Shown here: in pieces, positions 15,413 through 23,743 of the stretch
Layout of the letters: each line of letters starts with the position of its first letter
Numbering within the stretch: the first letter of the stretch is position 1
Source: Streptomyces sp. NBC_01707
Lineage (GTDB): Bacteria; Actinomycetota; Actinomycetes; Streptomycetales; Streptomycetaceae
Reading direction: 5' to 3'
NCBI RefSeq assembly: GCF_041438805.1
Contig: NZ_CP109190.1
Coordinates: forward strand, 3,162,001-3,226,000
Length of the DNA: 64,000 nt
Notes under the pieces: generated by a model
The model's database searches: none
What the model saw: the letters and a program-made list of their open reading frames with translations, nothing else
Told to the model about the DNA's origin: nothing
Position numbers and translations under genes: made by a program

Positions 15413-16924
15413 GTGCTGCCCTACGTCTATCGCGTCACCAAGTACGACCCTGCCGACCGTGATGAACACGGCCACTACACCGGCGCCGAGGAAACGGTCA
15501 GCGACCACGGCCCGGTCGAGGATGCCTACCTTCAAGCGATCGAGGCGTTCGCCTCGGACACCGGCATCGACCACCTGGCCGTGCGCGAGCCGCAGGTTCC
15601 GTCTCTCGTGCACTTCGGTATCGAGCGGCCGTTGGACGGCTTCGGGCTGAACGAGCTCTTCCCGACCGGCTTGCCCGGCTTCTACGACGGAGCGGAGGTG
15701 TCGCTCGACATCTGTCTGGAGCTGGTACGGGGCATGTTGCGCGACGGTGGTGCGTGGTGCCGGCTGGAGGCGGAGGCCACATTCGCGGTACACGTGGGGT
15801 GGGACCAGTACCTCTACATCGGCAGCATCCGCCCCTGCGAGGATGCCCAGGCCCGGACCCGCGCGCTCGGACTGTTTCCGGAGCGCATCACTGCATCCCC
15901 GTACGACGCGGAGGCCGACGGGGAACACGTCCAGCGGCCGGGTGACGACGAATTCTGGACCGCTCTGCACTGGGCAGTCTCCGCATGTCGCGCCGGAATC
16001 CTGGAAGAGACGTACATCGAAGGCGCCTCACGCTGGCACCGCCTCACCCGCGACAACATCGACGTGATTCGCGCCGGAATCGCTCCCCGCGCCCGGTTGG
16101 CCGTGTGGCCGGATCTGTCCTCCGACATCGATGCGGTCCTCGGCGCGCTCCCGCCTGAGGGCCTCGTCGAGTGTGTCTGGCAGGGCAAGGACGGCCGGAT
16201 CCACAGTGCTCTCGCTGACGAGAGCGAATTCGCAGAGATGGCCGCCCAAGTCGCCGAGGCTGACGCTGCATCGCTACTGCCCGTGTATGCCGATGACCGC
16301 GTCCCTGTGTTCACTGCTGTCATGCCTGACAGCGACGGAGTGGTACGGGCCCGCTGGCAGAACGAGCCGACGCCGAGCGACCGGAACTGGGCCTTCCTCA
16401 AGACCCTTCACCGAGGTGAGATCGTCGCCGGCCGGGTGACCCGGATCGCTGATTTCTGGGTCACTTTTGTGGACATCGGCGGCTTCGAGGCAATAATCAA
16501 TATCCCCGAGCTGTCATGGCGCCCCTTCAACCACCCCTCCGACGTCGTTGCCGTCGGCCAGGAGATCAGCGCCGAAATTCTCGACGTCGACCCGATCCGC
16601 GAACGGGTGTCACTGTCACTCAAGGCCCTGCACGAAGACCCGATGCCACTGCTCGCCGGGCAGATCGGCCAGACCATCATCGGCCGCGTCACCAAGCTCG
16701 TACCGTTCGGCGTGTTCGTACGCATCGAAGAGAAGGAGAACGGCTTCGAGGGGCTGGTGCACAACACCGAACTGGGAGACGGGCACCCGGACCATCCGCA
16801 GTTGGCCGTCCACGTCGGCGACGCACTCCCCGTGAAGATCCTGGACATCGACCCGACCCAGCGCCGCATCACCCTCTCGCACCGGCAAGCGATCTCCGCC
16901 GGCCAGGACGAACCCGGCGCCTGA
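15413..16924 (+). CDS. S1 RNA-binding domain protein with large N-terminal conserved domain
   Basis: 503 residues from a GTG at 15413. Residues 1-310 are a domain I know from streptomycetes without a function: LPYVYRVTKYDPADRDEHG at the start, HLAVREPQVPSLVHFGIE, DICLELVRGMLRDGGAWCRLE, VHVGWDQYLYIGS and LGLFPERITASPYD. Residues about 325-490 are two S1 domains (GEIVAGRVTRIADFWVTFVDI and GQTIIGRVTKLVPFGVFVRI) homologous to the 12020-12544 protein. The S1 part implies RNA or ribosome binding. It is frequently seen near SMI1/KNR4 genes, as here. Confidence 0.8.
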   Translation: MLPYVYRVTKYDPADRDEHGHYTGAEETVSDHGPVEDAYLQAIEAFASDTGIDHLAVREPQVPSLVHFGIERPLDGFGLNELFPTGLPGFYDGAEVSLDICLELVRGMLRDGGAWCRLEAEATFAVHVGWDQYLYIGSIRPCEDAQARTRALGLFPERITASPYDAEADGEHVQRPGDDEFWTALHWAVSACRAGILEETYIEGASRWHRLTRDNIDVIRAGIAPRARLAVWPDLSSDIDAVLGALPPEGLVECVWQGKDGRIHSALADESEFAEMAAQVAEADAASLLPVYADDRVPVFTAVMPDSDGVVRARWQNEPTPSDRNWAFLKTLHRGEIVAGRVTRIADFWVTFVDIGGFEAIINIPELSWRPFNHPSDVVAVGQEISAEILDVDPIRERVSLSLKALHEDPMPLLAGQIGQTIIGRVTKLVPFGVFVRIEEKENGFEGLVHNTELGDGHPDHPQLAVHVGDALPVKILDIDPTQRRITLSHRQAISAGQDEPGA

Positions 16925-17004
16925 TACGCACATACCCCGGAGCCCGACCTCACAGAGCGTCGTCATCCCCTGATTCTCACGTTCCTGGCCCACCGCAGGT
17001 GCAC

Positions 17005-17625
17005 TCAGTCCAGGTCTTCGAGGTCCTGAGACCACCACCCTCGATCAGCCTGCCAGTCCTGGAGCCAGGACACGAAGTCGACTTCCGGTTCTGCTTCCTC
17101 TCCCGCATCGGCATAAGGGGCCGCGCATCCGTCCCCCAGCCACCAGACCCGGCCGCGTTGAGGTCCAGTCACGATGAGTATCCAGAACTCACGGCCGCGG
17201 TTGCTGCCTAGGAGGATCGATCCGTGTTGATAGATGCCATGGAGTATGGGCGAGTGCTGGTCGTGGTCGTAGTAGTCGTACTCCCACTGCCATTCCTCCT
17301 TGAGGGGGAATGGCACCGCGGGCTTCCGCAGCGCCGTGCCATCGAATGGTTCGGGGCTCAGCCAGCACTCGGCTTCCCAGCGCTGCCAGCTCTCGGGGAG
17401 ATGTCCCAATGGGAGCAGCCCATGTGGGGAGGAGGGGCCTTCCCGGGTCCCGTTGGAGATTTCCGCGACGAACGTGCGGTATGGCTGAGGCAGTTCAAGA
17501 ACATGTTCGGCTTCCCATGCCCGAACACCGGTCCAGCCAAGGGGAGGGCGGCGAAGGTCGTGAGGAATGGCGCCGCTGAGGGCGGACATCGCAATGCGGA
17601 GTCGCTGCTTGGCGAGGTCTGTCAT
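17005..17625 (-). CDS. SMI1/KNR4 family protein
   Basis: 206 residues. SMI1/KNR4 (SUKH) features: the beginning LGWTGVRAWEAEHVLELPQPYRTF, the GTREGPSSPHGLLPLGH acidic loop, then EFWILIVTGPQRGRVWWLGDG and a C-terminal FVSWLQDWQAD helix. Bacterial members of this superfamily are mostly immunity proteins that neutralise polymorphic toxins. It overlaps the start of the neighbour by 4 bases (ATGA). The absence of a toxin gene beside it makes it an orphan immunity candidate carried by the transposon. Confidence 0.8.
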   Translation of the reverse strand: MTDLAKQRLRIAMSALSGAIPHDLRRPPLGWTGVRAWEAEHVLELPQPYRTFVAEISNGTREGPSSPHGLLPLGHLPESWQRWEAECWLSPEPFDGTALRKPAVPFPLKEEWQWEYDYYDHDQHSPILHGIYQHGSILLGSNRGREFWILIVTGPQRGRVWWLGDGCAAPYADAGEEAEPEVDFVSWLQDWQADRGWWSQDLEDLD

Positions 17626-18191
17626 GGAGTGTCACGGAGGTAGAGGGCAGCGAGCTGCGGGAGTCGACGTCGCATCTCACCGGGGTCACCGAAGTCGAAG
17701 TCTTCGCCCATGTCTTCGGAGTCTTGTTCGGAACTGTCCCGTGAGGCTCTGTACTCGTCCCATGCCTCGTAGAAGTCCTCTCCATCGCCGGTGATGCGCT
17801 TGAACGCGTCGCTGGCGGCGTAGTTGACCTCCTCGTAGAAGAGAGCCTCGTCACGGTGCACCTCTGCGGCGGCGATCACTACCGGGTGCTCAGCAAGACT
17901 GTCTGGGCAAGCCGCTGCCTTCTCGTACCAGTCGCGGCCCAGCGCGATCAGGCCGGCGCGGAAGTCCATGAAGCTGTCGTCCGAGCAGCCGCCGCCGATG
18001 AGGTAGGCGGCGGCCCACACGTCCCATCGGTACACCGCGTCATGCACCTCGTCGAAGCGTTCCTGGTAGCGGAGGATGCCGTCCTTGGTGCGGGCGGCCA
18101 ACTCATCAACCAGGGCTTCGGCGAAAGGCCTGTCTGGCCCGCCGGCCGAACGGGCGGCCTCGATGATGGTCCAGAACTCAGAGGTGTCCAT
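17622..18191 (-). CDS. DUF4240 domain protein
   Basis: 189 residues from the ATG at 18191. The DUF4240 pattern is present: an opening MDTSEFWTIIEAARSAGG, then RWDVWAAAYLIGGGCSDDSFMDF and GRDWYEKAAACPDSLAE, and VNYAASDAFKRITG. Members sit mostly beside SMI1/KNR4 and other immunity genes, and the domain is thought to be an immunity-type fold, though not tested for this gene. The upstream end is flanked by a 28-bp perfect palindrome. Confidence 0.78.
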   Translation of the reverse strand: MDTSEFWTIIEAARSAGGPDRPFAEALVDELAARTKDGILRYQERFDEVHDAVYRWDVWAAAYLIGGGCSDDSFMDFRAGLIALGRDWYEKAAACPDSLAEHPVVIAAAEVHRDEALFYEEVNYAASDAFKRITGDGEDFYEAWDEYRASRDSSEQDSEDMGEDFDFGDPGEMRRRLPQLAALYLRDTP

Positions 18192-18242
18192 GGCTGGGCA
18201 CTCTGCCAGTTGGGTCTGACAACGGCTCCTGTTGGGGTGGAC

Positions 18243-18270
18243 GGCCTCCACCGTGATCACGGTGGAGGCC
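18243..18270. terminator. 28-bp perfect palindrome
   Basis: GGCCTCCACCGTGA followed by its exact complement TCACGGTGGAGGCC, with no loop bases. It lies 32 bases after the stop of the LysR-like fragment and 51 bases before the DUF4240 start on the minus strand. It can act as a hairpin terminator for the former or as an operator for the latter. Confidence 0.55.
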
Positions 18271-18302
18271 AAGGCGACCCTGCATTCGGAGTCCCATCGG
18301 AG

Positions 18303-18653
18303 TCACGGTGCGGATAGCCAACCCGTTGTGGCCCTGACGACCCGCTTGCCGAGTGGCGTGAGTTTCATGGGGCGGCCTCGTTCGGCTCGTTCGAGCAGTG
18401 GGCCGCCCAGTTCGCGGGCCAGACGGTTAATCTGAGTGACGAGAGTGGGCCCGTTGACGCCCATGTCCCGGGCTTCCGCGCCGAGGGTGGGGTAGGCGGA
18501 GGCCTTCACGAACCGCCGGAGTCGCTCTTCGGCGGCGAGGCCGTTGAGTGCGGGTCTCAGCAAGCGGGGAGCCTGTCTGGCCTTCTCCCGGATGCGGAGG
18601 CTCTCGTCATGGCTTGCGCCGCCGCGAGGACGTAATGGCACACCCCCAGCCAC
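18303..18653 (-). CDS. LysR-type helix-turn-helix protein (DNA-binding domain only)
   Basis: Up to 116 residues. From about residue 35 it is a LysR-like winged helix: RLRRFVKASAYPTLGAEARD, VTQINRLARELGGPLLERAE and MKLTPLGKRVV, the usual order of recognition helix and wing. No effector domain follows, so this is either a free-standing DNA-binding protein or the leftover of a larger gene. The exact start is not certain. It is the gene closest to the right end of the transposon and might regulate or aid the element. Confidence 0.55.
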   Translation of the reverse strand: MAGGVPLRPRGGASHDESLRIREKARQAPRLLRPALNGLAAEERLRRFVKASAYPTLGAEARDMGVNGPTLVTQINRLARELGGPLLERAERGRPMKLTPLGKRVVRATTGWLSAP

Positions 18654-18917
18654 ACATCAACTTTCTGTGCAGCCAAGGTCCCAGCTCAGCGAACGCGGGC
18701 GGGATGGATCACTGTTCTCGTCACCCGAATAGGTGACACTCCGACCTGCGAGTCTCACGGCGGCGGCATAAATGCCGCCTCCGTGCAGTTCTCGCTGAGA
18801 TTATGCAGCGAGTTTTGAGACCCTACACCCCTGAACTGTGAATCTCACAGCCGTGGCATTTCAGCCATCCTTCTGCCAACAGCCGTGAAATTCTGCCAAG
18901 AAAGCTGAGACCCTACA
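18654..18917. repeat. right end of transposon with repeated transposase-site-like units
   Basis: No gene is seen here. Reading inward from 18917: TGTAGGGTCTCAGCTTTC, then TTGGCAGAA twice (with TTTCACGGCTG and ATGCCACGGCTG nearby), and a second TGTAGGGTCTCAAAACTC at about 18827. GTGAGATT and GTGAGACT follow. The repeated short units are typical of the complex ends of Tn7-like elements. A small palindrome (GGCGGCATTTATGCCGCC) lies at 18763-18780. Confidence 0.65.
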
Positions 18918-18932
18918 CTCGTCGCCGCCGGT

Positions 18933-20402
18933 TCAGAACTCCCGGCCGGACAGCGCCACTGTGACCGTGGCGTCGTCGGCAGGCATGAAGATGGCGTCTG
19001 CGGTCACCTCGACACAGAAGCGGGTGCCCTTCAGGAGCGGGAAGTCCAGCGGCCCGCCGTCGCGGCCGTACGCGTCGGGCGACGGCTCACAACTGCCTGC
19101 GCACTCGACCGTGTCCCGGCCGACCTGCCCGTCCAGGACCATCGTCCCGCCCACCGGCACGTAGGCGACGTTGAAGACGCTGTGCGGGTTGCACCGCTCC
19201 ATCGCAACGACTTCCTCGCACGTGAGCCCGTCATGCTCCGGCCGCCGCTCGAAGAACGAGACCGTGAACCGCCGCAGGTCCCCGCTCCCGGCGTTCACCG
19301 TGATGATCGGCGCAGCGCCGAACCACACCGGGGAGGTACTGAGATCCAGCTCGTAGACCTCGCTGTTGACCGCGATCGCGTTGCAGAAGCACGTCTCTGG
19401 AGGAGGCGCGACCGACGGTGCCGGCGTGCGGCACGTCGGGTCACTGCACAGGGCCCCCAGGTCGGGGCAGGCCGCCAGGCGGCACGGCTCACCACAGGGC
19501 AGATTCAGCGTCTCGCGGTCAGGCCACACCACATCGCCACAGGCCGCGTCGGTCAGCTCGACGGACACGGCGCCGGGCGGGCAGGTATCGCCCAGTTCGA
19601 GGCACACCGGGTTCACCGGCTCGTCGGCACTGCGGTGCACACACCACGTGATGCACTCCGTCCCGTCATCTGTCGGCACCGACACGTCGAGCACCGGCAC
19701 AGGGTCGGTCCAAAGCCACGGCGTACCGGCCGAGAGGACGAACTCCACGGTGAGGATGTCCGCCCCCGACGAGCAGCCGCCCCTGCCCGAACAGCCGTTG
19801 CCGTTTCGGGCGACGACCCGTGGCCCTTCGACGAGCGCGACACGGCGCAACGTGCGCCGGTGCCTAGCCGCAAACTGGGCCGGGTCCTCGGCTTCCGCGG
19901 GGCAGCAGTTGTAGAGGACCAGTTCGTCACCACCGCACGCGCCACCCGTGCACCCCGTCCCCGACCCAGACCGGGTGGACGGCCCCCCGTCGAGGGCCTG
20001 CGCCAGCCAGCGGAAGCCGTAGTTCGCCCCGCAGCAGGTCACGCCGAGGACGAGGGCCGTGACCGTGATGGTGCGCGGCAGCACCCGCGCCGCACCGAAC
20101 GCGGCGCTCCCCGTCGCGGACCGCGTCACGGTGCGCTGCATAGGGTGCTCGTCCAGGCCATCGACGGTCAGCACGAGGAGGCCGGCGAACTCGGCGGACT
20201 CCGGGACGTTCGGGTCGTACCAGGGGGCACCGTCGCCCTCCGGGCTGGTGTACGGGGCATCGCCGACGAGGTCCGCAGTGAACGTCTCGCAGGCACAGGC
20301 GCCGACAGAGTCCAGCGGGCTGCCCACCGATTCCAGATACGCGGCCAACCGCGCACTGTTAGCGATCTCCGTGCCCCCGAGGGTCAGGTAGTGCTCCAGC
20401 AC
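18933..20402 (-). CDS. phage minor tail protein, Cys-rich
   Basis: 489 residues from a GTG one base after the stop of the tape measure gene (TGACGTG). The middle has a conserved structural part (RTVTRSATGSAAFGAARVLP, TVTALVLGVTCCGANYGFRWL) as in distal-tail-like proteins of Streptomyces phages, and cysteines are abundant (CCGAN, YNCCPAE, CNPHS and others, over 20 in total). Being directly after the tape measure it is probably the distal tail or first tail-tip protein. The transposon inserted 11-15 bases after its stop. Confidence 0.7.
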   Translation of the reverse strand: MLEHYLTLGGTEIANSARLAAYLESVGSPLDSVGACACETFTADLVGDAPYTSPEGDGAPWYDPNVPESAEFAGLLVLTVDGLDEHPMQRTVTRSATGSAAFGAARVLPRTITVTALVLGVTCCGANYGFRWLAQALDGGPSTRSGSGTGCTGGACGGDELVLYNCCPAEAEDPAQFAARHRRTLRRVALVEGPRVVARNGNGCSGRGGCSSGADILTVEFVLSAGTPWLWTDPVPVLDVSVPTDDGTECITWCVHRSADEPVNPVCLELGDTCPPGAVSVELTDAACGDVVWPDRETLNLPCGEPCRLAACPDLGALCSDPTCRTPAPSVAPPPETCFCNAIAVNSEVYELDLSTSPVWFGAAPIITVNAGSGDLRRFTVSFFERRPEHDGLTCEEVVAMERCNPHSVFNVAYVPVGGTMVLDGQVGRDTVECAGSCEPSPDAYGRDGGPLDFPLLKGTRFCVEVTADAIFMPADDATVTVALSGREF

Positions 20403-20403
20403 G

Positions 20404-23400
20404 TCAGATCACCGCCGACAGGACCATGCGGTTGACCACCCTGTTTGCCGTCATGTGTGCGTCGCCAACCTCGTTGATGGTGAAGTGATTCGTGACCGAC
20501 GTCGTACGCGGGCTGCTTGCCGCACGGTCTGCGGAGGGCTTGCCGGCCCCGAGCAGGTCCAGGAGCCCGGACTGCTCCGCCAGCTGCCGGGCCCGCTGCG
20601 GACGGGTGAGCGGGATGATCACCTCGGGTCCGGCTTCGCCGACGAGGGCCGGAGTCGGGCCCGTGACGATGCCGCCGTTCGCGAACGGCAGGAGGCTGCG
20701 GACGGACGACGGGAGTCCTCCCTTGATCTTCCCGACGATCTGCGCGCCGATATTGCCGAGCGAGGCAACGATCCGTCCCGGCAGGCTGGAGAACAGGCCG
20801 ACGATGGAGGAGATCAATCCGGCTACGGCTCGTGTCGCGGCCCCTCTCGCGCTGCTGAACACCCCGACGATGCGTGCTCCCAGCCCCGCCAGGACGGAGC
20901 CGATGCGGCCGGGAAGTCCGGCGAAGAACGTCACGACGGACGCGCCCATATTCCGCGCCGTTGCCAGGGCGCTGGTCCCGGCCGACCGGAACGCCCCCGT
21001 GATCAGGCCGGGCAGAGCTGCCAAGGCCGCCCCAATCCTGCCGGGGAGCGCCGCGAAGAACGCCACGGCCTGGCTGACGAACCCCGCGACCGCGGTCGTC
21101 GTGGCGGTGAACGCGTTCTGGAACGCCGTCAGGATCGAGGCGCCCAGGGACACCAGAGCGGATCCGATCTTGCCGGGCAGCTCGGTGAAGATGAAGATGA
21201 CCCCGGCGATCGCGGTGAGGATCGCGATGGCCACCCCGGCGACGGCCGACGTGAACAGGTTGATCAGCAGTCCGGGGAGCGCTACGAGCGCGGCCATGAT
21301 CATGCCGGGTAGGCCGGTGAAGAACCCGATCACCGCGCTGATGCCGGTGGAGACACCCGTCGTGATGCTCGTCCACAGGTTCGTGAAGAACGTCGCGAGG
21401 GTGGACCCGAGGGACGACAGCGCGGCAAGGATCTGGCCCGGCAGGTTGGTGATGAACGTGATTGTCGAGGCAAGCCCGCTGATCAGGCCGGCGAGCACGG
21501 TCACAACGCCCTGGATGATCGGGACGACGCCCTGGATGATCGTCCACGACGCGAACCCCACACCGACCTGAAGGATCGAGCCGATCAGCTGGATCGCGAG
21601 GGCGTTCAGCGGGGCGAGCGCCTCAGCGAGCTGGGCAAGCGGCGGCAGGATCGGGATGAGCGCCTGCACGACAGCGTCGAACGCCGCGACGATCGGTGGG
21701 AGGACCGGGAGCAGCCCGTCGACCAGGGCAGTGAGCACGGGCACGACCGCAGCCGCTACCCGCACCAGGACGTCCCCCAGCGTCGACAGCACCGGCGCCA
21801 GGCTCGCGACGAGTTGCGCGACCGCCTGGCCGACGCCCGCGTACAAGGGCTGCATGGCAGTCACCAGCATCGTGAACGCCTGGGCGACCCGTGGAAGGAC
21901 CGGCATCAAGGCACCGACGAGCGCCTGGATGATCGGCGCGAACAGTGCCACCAGGTTCTGCAGGACCGGGGCGAGCATCTGCGCGATGACGGCGACGAGC
22001 TCGCCGACGAGCGGCAGGAGCGGGGCAAGCGCAGTGACCACGGCGCCGATCGCGGCTCCGAGGGGGCCAAGTGACGGGCCGATGGCGGCGAATGCCTGGG
22101 CGAGTGCGGTAGCGACACCTTGCAGCGCCGGGGCGATCGCTGCGAGCGCCGGGCCGAGCGAATTGATCAACCCGGTGAGTGCCGGTCCCAGGGCGGTGAA
22201 CACGGGGGCGAGAGCGGGCGCAATCGCACCGATCTGTGTGACCAGCGCCGCCAGGATCGGGCCTAGCTGCGCCGCGATCGTGCCGACCGTCCGGAAGATG
22301 TTCCCGATGGCCTCCTGACCCTTGGCGCTGCTCGCGAACGCAGCGAACGACCCGGTGATCTTCTGGATGTTCGCCAGCAACCCGGCACCCGACACGTTGG
22401 CCGCGTTGAAGACGCTCGAGATGATCGACCCGACGTTCTGGAGGATGCCGCCGAGCTGAGCGAAGACCGTGAGCGCCTGGTCGACCCAGCGCACCGCGTC
22501 ACCACCCGAGGCGATCCTCTGGAGGAACTCTCCGAACCGCTCGCCAACGTTCGAGATCCCCGACGCCAGCTCGGCACCGAACCGGTCGGAGATGACGGCC
22601 GCGACCTGAAGAAAGCCAGCCGTGAGCTTGTTCGTGGTGGTGGCGAGGCCGCCGACCGCCGCCTCCGCGCCACCGAGGATGCTCTTGACATTCGAGACGC
22701 CCTTCGCGCTCTGGAGGTAGCCAGTAACCCCGCGCGCGGCACGCCCCCACTGCGCGGCGATGTTCGTCAACCCCTGGCGCAGCGGCCCGCTCAGCGCCTT
22801 CCCGACCGCGGTGAGCTGCCCCTCGAACTGGGAGAAGAACGCATCCTGGACGCTATTCCGCAGCGCCTCGAACGCGGGCTTCATCGCCCGGACTTCCCTC
22901 GCCGCAGCACGCGCCGCCGGGGAGAGGTCTTCCAGCGACTTGGTGAACTCCTCGCCGGTACCGGTCAGCGCCGCCCCGAACGCCTCACTGACGCCCGTGA
23001 GCGCCAGGCGCAGCGCGCCAAGAGCCGCCTGGAACCCGAGGATCACCGCCGGAAACGCGGCGATGATCCCGGCCGCCGGAGCGAGAGCAGCACCGAGCAC
23101 GAGAACGCCCTGTGCAGCCCCGGCCGCGGCAATGCCGATAGCGCCGAACTTCAACAGACCCGTCAGCGCCGACCCGACCCTGCCCGCGATCCCCGCGAGA
23201 CCGGACAGGGCCCGACTGAACCGGTCGCTGTCGACGTCCGTGTTGACGTTGACCGTGACGTCAGGAGGGCTGTGCGCCCGGATACGGGCATCGAAATCGT
23301 CGAGATCCGGAACGACGCGGATCGAGACCTCTTCACCCGCGAGCAACGCGCGGATGCGCTCGAGGAACCCGGTCAGATCCGGAGTCACCGGGATAGCGAC

Positions 23401-23652
23401 GGAATCCAGAGAGCGAAGCCCGGCGATCGACGCATCGAACCGGGAGAGGTCCGCCACGACCTCAACCGAAACAGCAGCGTTGTTCAGGCCCCGCTGAATA
23501 TTGCGGCGGAGCAGATCGCCGGTGTTGCGGGTCGCACGCAGCAGCGCCCGCTCAATCCTCAGCCCGAGATCACGGGCATCACTGACGGCGTCCGCAGAGT
23601 CGAGGACGATCGTGATGCGAGCTGAGCCGTAGTCCTCGTCCTCACCGGCCAT
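20404..23652 (-). CDS. phage tail tape measure protein
   Basis: 1082 residues, the longest gene of the tail module, and made of hydrophobic, Ala/Gly/Leu-rich repeats with many LAPVLQNLV, FFAGLPGRI and IGSVLAGLG units. The N-terminus has a conserved ARITIVLDSADAVSDARDLG segment. Tape measure proteins set tail length and often cross the host envelope. It stands after the frameshifted tail chaperone pair, the normal place, although a nuclease gene is lodged in between. Late leader copy 4 precedes it. The C-terminus has an INEVGDAHMTANRV segment. Confidence 0.9.
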   Translation of the reverse strand: MAGEDEDYGSARITIVLDSADAVSDARDLGLRIERALLRATRNTGDLLRRNIQRGLNNAAVSVEVVADLSRFDASIAGLRSLDSVAIPVTPDLTGFLERIRALLAGEEVSIRVVPDLDDFDARIRAHSPPDVTVNVNTDVDSDRFSRALSGLAGIAGRVGSALTGLLKFGAIGIAAAGAAQGVLVLGAALAPAAGIIAAFPAVILGFQAALGALRLALTGVSEAFGAALTGTGEEFTKSLEDLSPAARAAAREVRAMKPAFEALRNSVQDAFFSQFEGQLTAVGKALSGPLRQGLTNIAAQWGRAARGVTGYLQSAKGVSNVKSILGGAEAAVGGLATTTNKLTAGFLQVAAVISDRFGAELASGISNVGERFGEFLQRIASGGDAVRWVDQALTVFAQLGGILQNVGSIISSVFNAANVSGAGLLANIQKITGSFAAFASSAKGQEAIGNIFRTVGTIAAQLGPILAALVTQIGAIAPALAPVFTALGPALTGLINSLGPALAAIAPALQGVATALAQAFAAIGPSLGPLGAAIGAVVTALAPLLPLVGELVAVIAQMLAPVLQNLVALFAPIIQALVGALMPVLPRVAQAFTMLVTAMQPLYAGVGQAVAQLVASLAPVLSTLGDVLVRVAAAVVPVLTALVDGLLPVLPPIVAAFDAVVQALIPILPPLAQLAEALAPLNALAIQLIGSILQVGVGFASWTIIQGVVPIIQGVVTVLAGLISGLASTITFITNLPGQILAALSSLGSTLATFFTNLWTSITTGVSTGISAVIGFFTGLPGMIMAALVALPGLLINLFTSAVAGVAIAILTAIAGVIFIFTELPGKIGSALVSLGASILTAFQNAFTATTTAVAGFVSQAVAFFAALPGRIGAALAALPGLITGAFRSAGTSALATARNMGASVVTFFAGLPGRIGSVLAGLGARIVGVFSSARGAATRAVAGLISSIVGLFSSLPGRIVASLGNIGAQIVGKIKGGLPSSVRSLLPFANGGIVTGPTPALVGEAGPEVIIPLTRPQRARQLAEQSGLLDLLGAGKPSADRAASSPRTTSVTNHFTINEVGDAHMTANRVVNRMVLSAVI

Positions 23653-23680
23653 CGGGCAACCTCACGCAAGTGCGTAGATC

Positions 23681-23713
23681 GCCCGGCCCAGAACCAGCAG
23701 CGCCCCCAGACTA
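23681..23713 (-). promoter_or_regulatory. late promoter/leader element, copy 4
   Basis: Minus strand: TAGTCT (23713-23708), 5 bases, then the leader (23702-23681) with GCTGCTGGTTCTGGGCC; the tape measure ATG is 28 bases further. Confidence 0.65.
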
Positions 23714-23743
23714 GCCGCTAGGGCAGCCTGGGGGCCGTGCCTC

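Larger units (their letters stand above)
11352..18917. mobile_element. TniB/TniQ-type (Tn5053/Tn7-like) transposon, 7566 bp
   Basis: The outer ends read inward as TGTAGGATCTC (left, 11352) and TGTAGGGTCTC (right, from 18917), 10 of 11 bases alike. Further inside each end are repeats of a GTCTCAGCTTTCTTGGCA-like sequence (left at about 11410-11455, right at 18880-18915), as expected for several transposase binding sites. A perfect 5-bp duplication flanks the element. It carries tniQ and a 5'-truncated tniB but no tniA transposase. The other genes are immunity-like and RNA-binding cargo. It must be moved in trans, if at all. Confidence 0.88.
11347..18922. repeat. 5-bp target site duplication CTCGT
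   Basis: CTCGT is found at 11347-11351 and again at 18918-18922, directly outside the two matching ends of the transposon. A 5-bp duplication is what Tn7-like and Tn5053-like transposases make. Joining the flanks restores a single phage intergenic region between the gene at 18933-20402 and late leader copy 3. Confidence 0.9.
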
